Assembly (NCBI RefSeq): GCF_025791835.1
Contig: NZ_JAOXLP010000001.1
Span: 458,534 to 522,533, forward strand
DNA length: 64,000 bases
Direction of reading: 5' to 3'
DNA from: Roseomonas xinghualingensis
Lineage (GTDB): Bacteria; Pseudomonadota; Alphaproteobacteria; Acetobacterales; Acetobacteraceae
The notes under the pieces were generated by a model that had not been told where the DNA came from, did no database searches, and saw only the letters and a list, made by a program, of their open reading frames with translations. The position numbers were made by a program, and so were the translations under genes. Positions 35,284-43,803 of this stretch are shown here, piece by piece. Every line of letters begins with the position of its first letter. Within the stretch, counting starts at the first letter, position 1.

Positions 35284-37998
35284 TTAAGCCAGCTCCTTCA
35301 CCATGGAGAATTCTTCTGCAGGCTTGAAATCGAGAACTTGAGCCCAGACCTCCTCAACAGAGGTGGGCGTCAGCACCACCAGATCGCCCGGGCGCGCCAT
35401 GCGGAGGCAAAGATCCGCAGCTTCATGCTCGTCCAGCACACGATGCAAGCGATCCTCCGGAAAGCCGGTGCCGAGAACTCCCTCGGCCATCAGGCGGATC
35501 ACCTCGCCGGAGAGGCGTCCACGGCCATCCGGCCGCTCCCGCAGGACCACATCATCGAAATGACCCGCGGCGATGCGACCCATCTCACGTAGGTCTTCGT
35601 CGCGTCGGTCGCCCGGGGTGCTGATCATGCCGATCAGGCGTCCATGGCTTGGGCGGAGTTTGGCAACGAGATCGCAGAGGGCCGCAAGACCTGCCGGGTT
35701 GTGGGCGTAATCGACAATCACCCGGAAGCCGTGGGCGTCATGCACATTCAGCCGCCCTGGGCTCTGCTCGAAGGAGGTGGAGAAGTTCTGCAGTGCCGCA
35801 CGGATGACGGGCAGGGAAACGCCCTGTGCATAGGTCATCGCGACCGCCGCAAGCGCATTCTGGATGTTGAAGCCAGCCATGCCACCCAGGGCTGCCGGGA
35901 TCTCGGCCGCGCTCATCAGCGGCAGTCGGCGCCGGTCGTCATGCACCACGATATCGCCACCATCCTGGCCATCCTCGCACACCACGGCCAGCCCGCCCCG
36001 GTTGACATGCTCACGCAGGGGGGCGGGCATGGCATCCCCGCCCCGCATGGAGAAGAAGGCGATCCGCCCGCCGGCATGGCGCTCCATGGCCAGCGTCAGC
36101 GGGTCATCGGCATTGAGCACGCTGCAGCCATCGCGCCGGACGGATTCGACGACGACGGACTTCACCGCCGCCAGATCCTCCAGCGTATTCACCTCCTTCA
36201 GCCCGAGATGATCGGCCTGGATATTCAGGACGGCGCCGACATCGCATTCCTCGAAGCCCAGCCCTTCGCGCAGGATTCCGCCGCGCGCCGTCTCCAGCAC
36301 CGCCGCCTCCACGCTCGGGTCACGCAGCACCATGCGCGCGCTGCGTGGGCCACTGGCGTCGTCGTCCGTTATCTTGTCGCCGTTGATCCAGATGCCGCTG
36401 GTATTGGTCATGCCAACCGTCAGGCCGGAATGGCGCAGGATATGGGCCACCATGCGGGTCGTGGTGGACTTTCCGTTGGTGCCAGTGATGGCAAAGATCG
36501 GAATGCGACCCGTTTCCCCATTGGGGAAGAGCATGTCGATAACAGGGCGGGCGATGTCGCGTGCCCAGCCTTCGAAAGGCTCCAGATGCATGCGGAAGCC
36601 AGGCGCCGCATTCACCTCCACGATGCCGCCCCCCGTCTCGCGGACGGAACGGCGGATGTCTGGCGCAATGAAGTCAATGCCAGCGACGTCCAATCCCACC
36701 GCCATGGCGGCTCGGCGGGCGATGCAGGCATTGTCGGGGTGAATGTCATCCGTGCGGTCAATGGCGGTGCCGCCGGTGGAGAGATTGGCGGTGTCGCGCA
36801 GTGCCACGCAGCGGCCCTTTTCCGGCACGCTCTCAAGCGTCATCCCGCCCTTGGCGAGAAGGTCGAGAACATGCGCATCCACCTTGATGCGGGTGAGGGT
36901 TTTCTCATGCCCGTCACCACGGCGGGGGTCGCGATTCACCTCATCGATCAGGGCCGCGATGGTCTGCTCGCCGTCACCGACGACGTGGGCCGGAACGCGC
37001 TGCGCGACTGCGCGCACCTCTCCGCCGATGACGAGGATGCGGTGGTCATGGCCCACATACTGCTGCTCGACAATCACATCGCGGCTACGTTGCGCGGCAT
37101 GCTCGAAGCCGCGGCGCACGTCATCGGGCGTACGCAGGTCCAGGCTGACACCACGCCCGTGATTGCCGTCCAGTGGTTTGGTCACAACGGGATAGCCGAT
37201 CCGCTCGGCCGCGCGCACAGCATCCTCCGCCGTGTCCACCACGGATCCTTTCGGAACGGGAAGGCCGGCTTCGGAGAGAATCGTCTTGGTGAGGTCCTTG
37301 TCGCCCGCGATTTCCACTGCGATGTTCGAGGTGCGGCCCGTGATGCTGGCGCGCAGGCGCTGCTGCTTCTTGCCGTGGCCCAACTGCACCAGGCTGTGCT
37401 CATCCATCCGCATCACCGGAATGCCGCGCCGCTCCGCCTCCTGCACGATCGAGCGGGTGGTGGGACCCAGGGCGCGGCGGCCGACCAGTCGGGTCAGCAC
37501 TTTCAGCCCCGCCTCAACGCCCCCGCCATCCTCAAGCGGGTCGCGCCGGTGAAGCTCTTCCAGCCCCGCGATGCCACGCAGCTCCGGCGGCAGCAGGGAT
37601 TCCACCAGTTGCAGTGCGAGCCGCCCGGCGAGAAGCCCCACCTCTTCCTCTCGATACGCGAAGAGCACATTGTAAACGCCGGGTTGGCCGCGAACGGAGC
37701 GCGTCTTGCCACGTGTCACGCGCGAACCGGCGCGGGTCTGCAGTTCCAGCGCCACATGCTCCGTGACATGGCCAAGCCAGGTGCCCTCCTGCAAGCGGCG
37801 CACGAAGCCTCCTGGCTCACCGTAAGAGCAGCCATGCTCCTGCAGTCCTGGCAGCATGGAGAGCAGGCCTTCGGTGAAGCCAGGCAACCGATTCGAGGGG
37901 AAATCCTCCAGCGAGCCAAGGTCGAGGCGGATGCGAATCATGGGGGTGTGGCTGAAGAGATGCGGGCCACGATAGACCGCCGAATGGAGCACGCGCAT
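35284..37998 (-). CDS. cphA: Cyanophycin synthetase
   Basis: CphA builds the arginine-aspartate polymer cyanophycin, using an ATP-grasp domain to add aspartate and a Mur-ligase-like domain to add arginine. The protein of 904 residues shows the N-terminal CphA domain (LHSAVYRGPHLFSHTP), the ATP-grasp part (PVVTKPLDGNHGRGVSLDL), the Mur ligase P-loop GTNGKSTTTRMVAHIL and DYAHNPAGLAAL. The start is set at ATG 37998, where family similarity begins; ATG 38034 adds 12 residues. It is a CphA1-type enzyme with normal length. It is the first gene of the cphA-iaaA-cphB operon. Confidence 0.93.
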   Translation of the reverse strand: MRVLHSAVYRGPHLFSHTPMIRIRLDLGSLEDFPSNRLPGFTEGLLSMLPGLQEHGCSYGEPGGFVRRLQEGTWLGHVTEHVALELQTRAGSRVTRGKTRSVRGQPGVYNVLFAYREEEVGLLAGRLALQLVESLLPPELRGIAGLEELHRRDPLEDGGGVEAGLKVLTRLVGRRALGPTTRSIVQEAERRGIPVMRMDEHSLVQLGHGKKQQRLRASITGRTSNIAVEIAGDKDLTKTILSEAGLPVPKGSVVDTAEDAVRAAERIGYPVVTKPLDGNHGRGVSLDLRTPDDVRRGFEHAAQRSRDVIVEQQYVGHDHRILVIGGEVRAVAQRVPAHVVGDGEQTIAALIDEVNRDPRRGDGHEKTLTRIKVDAHVLDLLAKGGMTLESVPEKGRCVALRDTANLSTGGTAIDRTDDIHPDNACIARRAAMAVGLDVAGIDFIAPDIRRSVRETGGGIVEVNAAPGFRMHLEPFEGWARDIARPVIDMLFPNGETGRIPIFAITGTNGKSTTTRMVAHILRHSGLTVGMTNTSGIWINGDKITDDDASGPRSARMVLRDPSVEAAVLETARGGILREGLGFEECDVGAVLNIQADHLGLKEVNTLEDLAAVKSVVVESVRRDGCSVLNADDPLTLAMERHAGGRIAFFSMRGGDAMPAPLREHVNRGGLAVVCEDGQDGGDIVVHDDRRRLPLMSAAEIPAALGGMAGFNIQNALAAVAMTYAQGVSLPVIRAALQNFSTSFEQSPGRLNVHDAHGFRVIVDYAHNPAGLAALCDLVAKLRPSHGRLIGMISTPGDRRDEDLREMGRIAAGHFDDVVLRERPDGRGRLSGEVIRLMAEGVLGTGFPEDRLHRVLDEHEAADLCLRMARPGDLVVLTPTSVEEVWAQVLDFKPAEEFSMVKELA

Positions 37999-38188
37999 CG
38001 ACACCTTGTCGGGCGTTGTGGGTTCGATACCCATGGACTGGCTTTCTCGCTCTTATGTCTTTTGTTGGTGTTGGCTGGCCGATGTGGCGAACGGCTGCTC
38101 ATCGTGGAGGAAGAGTGACGTCGCTGTTCCGCTCTGCCGAACGTAATGGACTATTCCTGGTTACATGCCCGTGCAGCATTAAGTGCTT

Positions 38189-38974
38189 TCAGGCCGAGAC
38201 ACGTGTCCAGGTAAGGCAGCCGCCGGTCACGGCCGAACGCCCGACCAGCAGCGCGCCACGGCGGTAGAGTTCCCAGACCGAGCCCCCGTCGCCCAGATCC
38301 ACGGCTAGCAGCCCGCCGGATGGATCGCTCCATGCCACACGCCCACCAGCCGCGATCGCGGCTGCGAAGCTTGCATCTGGATCGAGATCGGCACGGAACA
38401 GCACCAGCACCGGGCCTGCTTCCGAGGATGGAAGTGCAGCGGCCGGGGCCGATGCCAGAACCAGCGCCGTGAGCGAGGCTGCGACGGCAGCGCCATGGCG
38501 CCTGCCTCCTGACGGGGGTGCGGCGCGGCGCACCAGCCACCATCCAAGGACCAAAGGCGGAATGCCTGTGGAGACGAGCCAGCCGATGTCCCAAAGCAGC
38601 GGGTCCGGAACATCAACGCGCACGCGGTGGATGCCAACGATCCAGTGGAAGACCACAACATCCACCACCTGCCAGGCTGCGAAGCCGAGCAGTGCTCCTC
38701 CGAGCAGGTGCCTTCCCGCTCCCAGCTGCGACCGCGTGCGCCAGAGCAGCCACAGGCCGATCATGGCGATCAGATACACGGCGACATGGAACATTCCGTC
38801 GGCAAGGATCTGCATCCGGATGTCCCGCAACGCTTCGCCTGGCACGAGGGAAAGAAAATGGTGCCATTGCAGGATCTGGTGCAGCAGAATTCCGTCGAAG
38901 AAGCCGCCCAGCGCGAAACCAAGCACGCCAGAGGCCAAAAGGGCGCGACGCGCCGGGGTGCGGATCTGTGTCAT
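38189..38974 (-). CDS. DUF2243 membrane protein
   Basis: The 261-residue inner-membrane protein has at least four hydrophobic segments (ALLASGVLGFALGGFFDGIL, VAVYLIAMIGLWLLW, LLGGALLGFAAWQVVDVVVF and others) and the histidine-rich LHQILQWHHFLS, diagnostic of DUF2243. The function of the family is unknown; conserved histidines in the membrane suggest metal or heme binding, but this is a guess. The C-terminal part (about 190-261) is soluble and rich in Ala and Asp, unusual for the family. It stands alone, upstream of nothing on its strand but the cph operon 190 bases on. Confidence 0.75.
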   Translation of the reverse strand: MTQIRTPARRALLASGVLGFALGGFFDGILLHQILQWHHFLSLVPGEALRDIRMQILADGMFHVAVYLIAMIGLWLLWRTRSQLGAGRHLLGGALLGFAAWQVVDVVVFHWIVGIHRVRVDVPDPLLWDIGWLVSTGIPPLVLGWWLVRRAAPPSGGRRHGAAVAASLTALVLASAPAAALPSSEAGPVLVLFRADLDPDASFAAAIAAGGRVAWSDPSGGLLAVDLGDGGSVWELYRRGALLVGRSAVTGGCLTWTRVSA

Positions 38975-39491
38975 CAGGGGCAGCTGGTCTGCGGCGTTGC
39001 CGTATCCAACATTGCTGGGGCGGCGCCCCAGATGTGCATCCTGGGCGTATTGGTCAGGAGCCAGAGATCAGATTCCGCCAGAATCCGCCGTGTTGCCGTG
39101 CGGCTGCTTGCCTCGAAGGGCTCTTTCGTCACGCGCTTTGAAACAAAGGACGCCAGCACTCCACGGGGGCACGCAGCTTCAACGCCGGATTGGAAGTTGG
39201 GGGTGGCGATTGGCCTTGCGGTCATGGGGCGCTGGGAAGATCGTGGGGCGATTCCATTCCTTCTCTCTTGCCCAGCGGCAATGACTCACCTCTAACCTTT
39301 GTTATGCCTCTAGGCGAATTGCCGGAGGTTCCCGAATGAGTGATCCTGCTGACCTTGCGTGGCCTGCTTCAGGGCGCGGTTTTGTCCCAAACTGTCAGCC
39401 AGGCCACCTGAACGCGGGATGGTGTCAGTGCCGATTGGTATCGCCTTGCAGACTGCGCATGTGCGAGCTTCTCATCTGATCGCATTTGCGC
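38975..39491. other. Gap without a clear gene
   Basis: Nothing convincing is seen in this stretch. An 83-codon minus-strand frame (38974-39225) ends in a TGATG overlap with the DUF2243 start, but it has no ribosome site, mixed third-base usage and no recognised family. Confidence 0.3.
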
Positions 39492-39522
39492 GCCATTGGC
39501 GGGGGCCTCCGCCGCCAATGGC
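39492..39522 (-). terminator. Hairpin downstream of hybrid histidine kinase
   Basis: A perfect 11-base-pair stem (39492-39502 with 39512-39522) with a nine-base loop starts 30 bases past the stop codon of the hybrid kinase gene. No U-tract follows. It probably ends the chemosensory transcription unit. Confidence 0.5.
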
Positions 39523-39551
39523 CTCGTCCGGCACATCCCCTCAAGGCGCCA

Positions 39552-42365
39552 TCAGGTTCCGGAGATCATCTCCCTGATCCGGCTGGCCAGGAGATCCATC
39601 TGGAACGGCTTGCTGAGGACGTGCATGCCGGGTTCCAGGTGGCCGTCCCCAAGGACGGCGCTCTCGGCATAGCCTGTGATGAACAACACTTTCAGGTCGG
39701 GCCGGAGCATCCGCCCCGCATCAGCCAACTGACGGCCATTCATCCCGCTGGGCAGCCCGACATCGGTAACAAGAAGATCGATGCGCGTATCGGATTGCAG
39801 CACCTGCAACCCGGCCGGACCATCCGCCACCTCGATCGCGGTGTAGCCCAGATCCTCCAGAACCTCGGTCACCAGCATTCGGACGGTGGGCTCGTCATCC
39901 ACGACCAGAACGGTTTCGCCTCGTTCGGCGCGTGGCACTGGCACCAAGTCGGCCTGGGTGTTCTCGCTTTCCACCTCGCCCTGGTACCGCGGCAGGTACA
40001 GGCGCATCGTGGTGCCCTGGTTTTCCTCGGAGTAGATGCGGATCTGTCCGCCGGACTGCTTCGCGAAACCGTAGATCATGGACAGGCCGAGGCCGGTGCC
40101 CTGCCCGATCGGCTTGGTGGTGAAGAAGGGATCGAAGGCGCGCGCCATCACCTCCGGCGTCATGCCAGTGCCTGTGTCAGTGACCGAAATCGAAACATAT
40201 AGGCCGGGCGCCATGCCCCGCTGCCGCGAGCCCCGCTCGTCTATCCGTATATTCGCGGTCTCGATGATCAACCGGCCGCCGTCTGGCATGGCGTCCCGGG
40301 CGTTGATGCAAAGGTTGAGCAGCGCATTCTCGAGCTGGTTCGGATCGCACAACGTGGCCCACAGGCCGGCGGCCAGGGCCGTCTCAACCTGGATCCCGGG
40401 CCCCATAGTGCGTTGGATCAACTCCGCCATACTGTCGATCAGCCGGTTCGGATGCGTCGGCTTCGGGGCGAGCGTCTGGCGGCGAGAAAAGGCCAGGAGC
40501 CGATGCGTCAGCGCGGCGGCACGGTTCGCGGCACCCTGGGCGGCCGTTATGTATCGGTCTGCCTGGGAGAGCCTTCCCTGGGCCATCCGTGTCTTCAGCA
40601 ACTCCAGGCTTCCGATAATGCCGGTAAGCAGGTTGTTGAAGTCATGTGCCAACCCGCCTGTCAGCTGCCCGACCGCCTCCATCTTCTGGGATTGGCGAAG
40701 CTGCTCCTCCGCCTGCCGCAGGGCCTCGGCCTGCTCCTTCTCCGCCGTCACGTCGCGGCCCACGGCGTTGATCAGTCCCTCGCCCGATGCCGCGGACCAG
40801 CTGATCCACCGGTAGGTCCCCTCCCGGCTGCGACAGCGGCTGTCGAACCGCATCAGGCTCTCCTGCCGGGAAAGTGCCGAGATCCCTTCCCGCACATGGC
40901 CGATATCGTCCTGGTGGATCAGGGCAAAGAAGTCGTGGCCGAGGAGATCGATCTCCGACCAGCCCAGGACCGCTTTCCAGGCTGGATTGATGGCCGTGAT
41001 CGTACCGTCGAAATGCGCCACCAGCATGATCTCGGCCGAGAGGCGCCAAAGCCGGTTGCGGTCCGCCGTCCGCTCCGCGACGCTCGCCTCAAGCCTTCCA
41101 TTGAGGCGGCGCAGTTCCGCCTCGCTCCGCTTGGCGTCGGTGACGTCGTAGATGACACCGCTGAAGCGGATGTCGGATGTTTCCATGTCCTGTTGGAACT
41201 CGCCGCGCCGCATCAGCCAGCGCGTCTCCCCCGTATCGGGGCGCGTGATGCGGAACTCGGCCTGACTGATGCTCCCGACCTGTGGCCGGGTCAGCACGTC
41301 GATGATCGGCGTATCCTGCGGATGGACCACCGCATTGATGGTCCGCAGCGGAAGATCCTGCGCCTGCTGAAGGCCCAGGAGATGACAGAACTCCGCGGAA
41401 ACCGAGGCCGTGCCAAAGCCGTGGACATATTCGAAGGTGCCGATGCCGCCGGCGGTCTGGGCAACCCGCAGCCGCTCCTCGGCCCGCTTCTGGTCGGTTA
41501 CGTCCACCAGGGTGCCCACGAAGCGGCCCCCGGGGTCGTTCTCATCCTCGCGATAGCAGCGTCCGCGCGCATGCACCCAGCGGGTCGCGCCGTCGGGGAG
41601 GAGAATCCTGTATTCCTTCGAGAACACCTCCGCCCCGCGCAGCATCCCGCCCACGGCGAGCCGGATGCGCATCTGATCCTGTGGATGGATGATGGAGAAG
41701 AAAGCCCCGGGGGTGACGCCGCGCGCCGCCTCCTCCTCTCCCAGGCGGTAGAGGGCTGCGAAGCGCGCATCCCCGACGACCCGGCGCTCCGCGATGTGCC
41801 AGTCCCAGGAGGCCATGATGCCGCAGGTGGACAGGGTGGCGCGCAACCGGTCACTTGCGTCGTCCAACGCCTGCCTGTTCGTGCGTGCCTCGTTCGGCAC
41901 GCCAGACGTCTTCTGTATGGCGGTGGTATCTGCCCGCATTGCCAGGAAGAAGGCCGGCCGCCCGGCCTCGTCCATCAGCGGCGTGATGACGAGGCTGTTC
42001 CAGAACCGGCTTCCATCCTTGCGCCGGCTCAGCAGCTCGGTCTCGAAGGGCTGCCCGTTCCGGAGGGTTGCGGCCAACGCATCCAGGGTGCCGGAGTCGG
42101 CCTCGGGCGCCTGGAGCAGGCGGCAGGCACGGCCGATGACCTCCTCTGGCGCGTAGCCGGTTAGCCGTGTGAAGGCAGCATTGACGAAGACAACCGGGCT
42201 GCCGGGCTGCCGGGGATCGCTGACGACAACGGAAAGGTCGGATCGGGCCAGGGCGCCGAAGAGCGGACCAGCCAGGCGCCGCAGCTCCTCGGGAGCTGCG
42301 GGCTCGCTTTCACCGTTGGTCATTGCGGGTGGGGGATCCTGCCGCCGGCCTGCCGGCTCCGTCAT
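39552..42365 (-). CDS. LOV/PAS hybrid histidine kinase with C-terminal receiver
   Basis: The 937-residue cytosolic protein contains an N-terminal LOV-like PAS domain (about 33-150), three more PAS domains (about 175-290, 300-415, 430-545), a histidine kinase core with phospho-acceptor in GLAHDFNNLLTGI, an HATPase domain, and a receiver (about 815-935) with the phospho-acceptor Asp in LLVTDVGLP. In the first domain GRACRLLQ aligns with the LOV motif GxNCRFLQ, keeping photoactive-type Cys81, and FWN is kept. The flavin-contacting Asn and the late Gln are replaced by Ala80 and Arg144. It follows the cheC gene after 105 bases and is the last gene on that strand. Confidence 0.88.
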   Translation of the reverse strand: MTEPAGRRQDPPPAMTNGESEPAAPEELRRLAGPLFGALARSDLSVVVSDPRQPGSPVVFVNAAFTRLTGYAPEEVIGRACRLLQAPEADSGTLDALAATLRNGQPFETELLSRRKDGSRFWNSLVITPLMDEAGRPAFFLAMRADTTAIQKTSGVPNEARTNRQALDDASDRLRATLSTCGIMASWDWHIAERRVVGDARFAALYRLGEEEAARGVTPGAFFSIIHPQDQMRIRLAVGGMLRGAEVFSKEYRILLPDGATRWVHARGRCYREDENDPGGRFVGTLVDVTDQKRAEERLRVAQTAGGIGTFEYVHGFGTASVSAEFCHLLGLQQAQDLPLRTINAVVHPQDTPIIDVLTRPQVGSISQAEFRITRPDTGETRWLMRRGEFQQDMETSDIRFSGVIYDVTDAKRSEAELRRLNGRLEASVAERTADRNRLWRLSAEIMLVAHFDGTITAINPAWKAVLGWSEIDLLGHDFFALIHQDDIGHVREGISALSRQESLMRFDSRCRSREGTYRWISWSAASGEGLINAVGRDVTAEKEQAEALRQAEEQLRQSQKMEAVGQLTGGLAHDFNNLLTGIIGSLELLKTRMAQGRLSQADRYITAAQGAANRAAALTHRLLAFSRRQTLAPKPTHPNRLIDSMAELIQRTMGPGIQVETALAAGLWATLCDPNQLENALLNLCINARDAMPDGGRLIIETANIRIDERGSRQRGMAPGLYVSISVTDTGTGMTPEVMARAFDPFFTTKPIGQGTGLGLSMIYGFAKQSGGQIRIYSEENQGTTMRLYLPRYQGEVESENTQADLVPVPRAERGETVLVVDDEPTVRMLVTEVLEDLGYTAIEVADGPAGLQVLQSDTRIDLLVTDVGLPSGMNGRQLADAGRMLRPDLKVLFITGYAESAVLGDGHLEPGMHVLSKPFQMDLLASRIREMISGT

Positions 42366-42470
42366 GGCCTCGGCCCTTTACCGAGGGGCATAGGCGCGGG
42401 GGCGTGGAAGGTGCCCTCCACCATGCCTTTCAGCGCCCTGCTCACGGCCGCCGCGAAGCTGCCGCGGGCC

Positions 42471-43109
42471 TCAAGCCTCATCTTGCATAACCCGGTCGAT
42501 GAAGTCGTTCACCAGCAACTGCAGGGCGCCAAGGGAGTGAAGGTCCATTACCATGGCGATGTAGCCACGGATGCTCCGGTCCCGGACGGAGAAGTTGATG
42601 TAGAGGAAAAGGACGAGCCCTTCCTCTCCCCCGCCGTCCTCAGACTGCAACAGCTCCCCGCCCTTGCCGTGCAGCACCTGCGGCAACGACATGGTGAGAG
42701 GGCGCTGCAGCATGTTCGCCATGGTGGCCAGGCAGCTGTTGAGAATAATATTGCCGGTCTCAGCCAGCGCCTCCTGCTCCATCCCGGCGACTTCCTCGGC
42801 CGGTACCGCCGCGCCCACCACGGCACGCACCAGCTCCATACTGGTCACCTGGGGGAAAATCAGCAGCGCGCGGCCCCGGAAGGCCCCGGCGAAGTCCTGC
42901 CACACCGCTACCAGGTCGCCGCCCTCGCGCTCCTGGATGAGGGTAGCGGCCCGGCGATGGCCGATCACCTCGATGGAGGGAACGGAGAGCAGGACCTCCC
43001 CGCCCACCATCTTGCGAAGACTGGCGGCGGCCCGGCTGACGCCGATATTCACCAGCTCCGTAAGGGCGTCGCGCTCCAGATCGCTCAGCACGATCCCGGG
43101 CTGGGTCAA
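42471..43109 (-). CDS. cheC: CheC-type phosphatase
   Basis: CheC-family proteins dephosphorylate CheY-P. The 212-residue protein has two copies of the active-site pattern [D/S/E]-x3-E-x2-N-x22-P: DALTELVNIG with the proline in SVPSIEV, and EALAETGNIILN with the proline in SLPQV. Both are intact in spacing, though the first residue of the second is Glu. The start overlaps the response regulator stop by four bases, so the substrate is likely that regulator. CheC is uncommon in alphaproteobacterial clusters, which usually rely on CheY sinks. Confidence 0.88.
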   Translation of the reverse strand: MTQPGIVLSDLERDALTELVNIGVSRAAASLRKMVGGEVLLSVPSIEVIGHRRAATLIQEREGGDLVAVWQDFAGAFRGRALLIFPQVTSMELVRAVVGAAVPAEEVAGMEQEALAETGNIILNSCLATMANMLQRPLTMSLPQVLHGKGGELLQSEDGGGEEGLVLFLYINFSVRDRSIRGYIAMVMDLHSLGALQLLVNDFIDRVMQDEA

Positions 43110-43489
43110 CGCACGCCCGCGCGCAGACGCAGGCTCGCGCCGGATACGAAGCCTCGTAATCCTTCTTCCGTCACCGGCTTGGCCACGAAGGTCGCGTTGA
43201 CGGCGCGGGCCCGGGCGATCACCTCGTCCTGCACATTGGCGGTGATGACGGCAAGCGGCATGGTCGGGTGCAGCGCGCGCAGTTCGGCTGCCAGGGTCAG
43301 CCCATCCTTGCCCGGCATGTTGTAGTCGAGCAGGGCGAGGTCGATCCCTCCCGCGGTGATGCGTGCCATGGCTTCCTCGGCATTGCCGGCCTCCACGCGC
43401 TCCCAGCTCGGCTCCAGCGCATTGATCGCCTTGCCGGCCACGATCCGGGCAAGCTTGCTATCATCGACAATCAGGACAGTGGTGGCCAT
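43106..43489 (-). CDS. CheY-like single-domain response regulator
   Basis: The 127-residue protein is a lone receiver domain. It keeps the acidic pair Asp9-Asp10, the phospho-acceptor Asp55 (LLDYNMPGKDG), Thr83 (VITAN) and Lys104 (VAKPVTE). It has no output domain, as in CheY. The start is set at ATG 43489; an upstream ATG at 43534 adds residues outside the receiver fold. It lies 65 bases after the STAS gene and overlaps cheC, its probable phosphatase. Confidence 0.88.
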   Translation of the reverse strand: MATTVLIVDDSKLARIVAGKAINALEPSWERVEAGNAEEAMARITAGGIDLALLDYNMPGKDGLTLAAELRALHPTMPLAVITANVQDEVIARARAVNATFVAKPVTEEGLRGFVSGASLRLRAGVR

Positions 43490-43554
43490 GCAGTGCTCCC
43501 AGGAAGGCCGCGCCTGGGGCGAGCCCGTCCTCAACGCCTATGTTCGTTCCCAGT

Positions 43555-43803
43555 CTAGCCCGGAGGCGTGGCCGCCAAAAGCGGGGCCAGCCAGCGGGCC
43601 AGGAAGGGGTCGCCGGCGGGGCCGGCCAGCGGGGGGCGCAGCGCCAGCAGCACCTGGATCACCGCTGTGTGCAGCCGGACGGCCGAGGTCAGGTCCACCA
43701 CCCGCCCGGCTTCCTCCTGCAGCAGGGAAAGCAGGGGCTCTGCATCCTCCGCCCGGCACTCGCCCTCCAGCCGGATGACCGATCCCTCCAGCCGGACGCT
43801 CAT
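43555..43803 (-). CDS. STAS-domain protein
   Basis: The 82-residue protein begins MSVRLEGSVIRLEGECRAED and contains VVDLTSAVRLHTAVIQVLLA, the strand-helix pattern of STAS domains (anti-sigma-factor antagonist family). The serine normally phosphorylated is at the DLTSAVRLHT turn, at Thr or Ser. The start overlaps the cheA stop by four bases, so it is expressed with CheA. A lone STAS protein inside a che operon is unusual and may act as a scaffold or as an output. Confidence 0.75.
   Translation of the reverse strand: MSVRLEGSVIRLEGECRAEDAEPLLSLLQEEAGRVVDLTSAVRLHTAVIQVLLALRPPLAGPAGDPFLARWLAPLLAATPPG

Noticed and set aside
35644..38118. 824-codon plus-strand frame opposite cyanophycin synthetase
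   Set aside because: The cphA gene on the other strand has full family motifs; the opposite frame is an artefact of third-base G/C.
38974..39225. 83-codon frame coupled to the DUF2243 gene by TGATG
   Set aside because: No ribosome site, no recognised family and mixed third-base usage; the overlap is probably chance.
40413..42164. 583-codon plus-strand frame opposite the hybrid kinase
   Set aside because: The minus-strand protein has clear PAS, kinase and receiver motifs; the plus frame has none.
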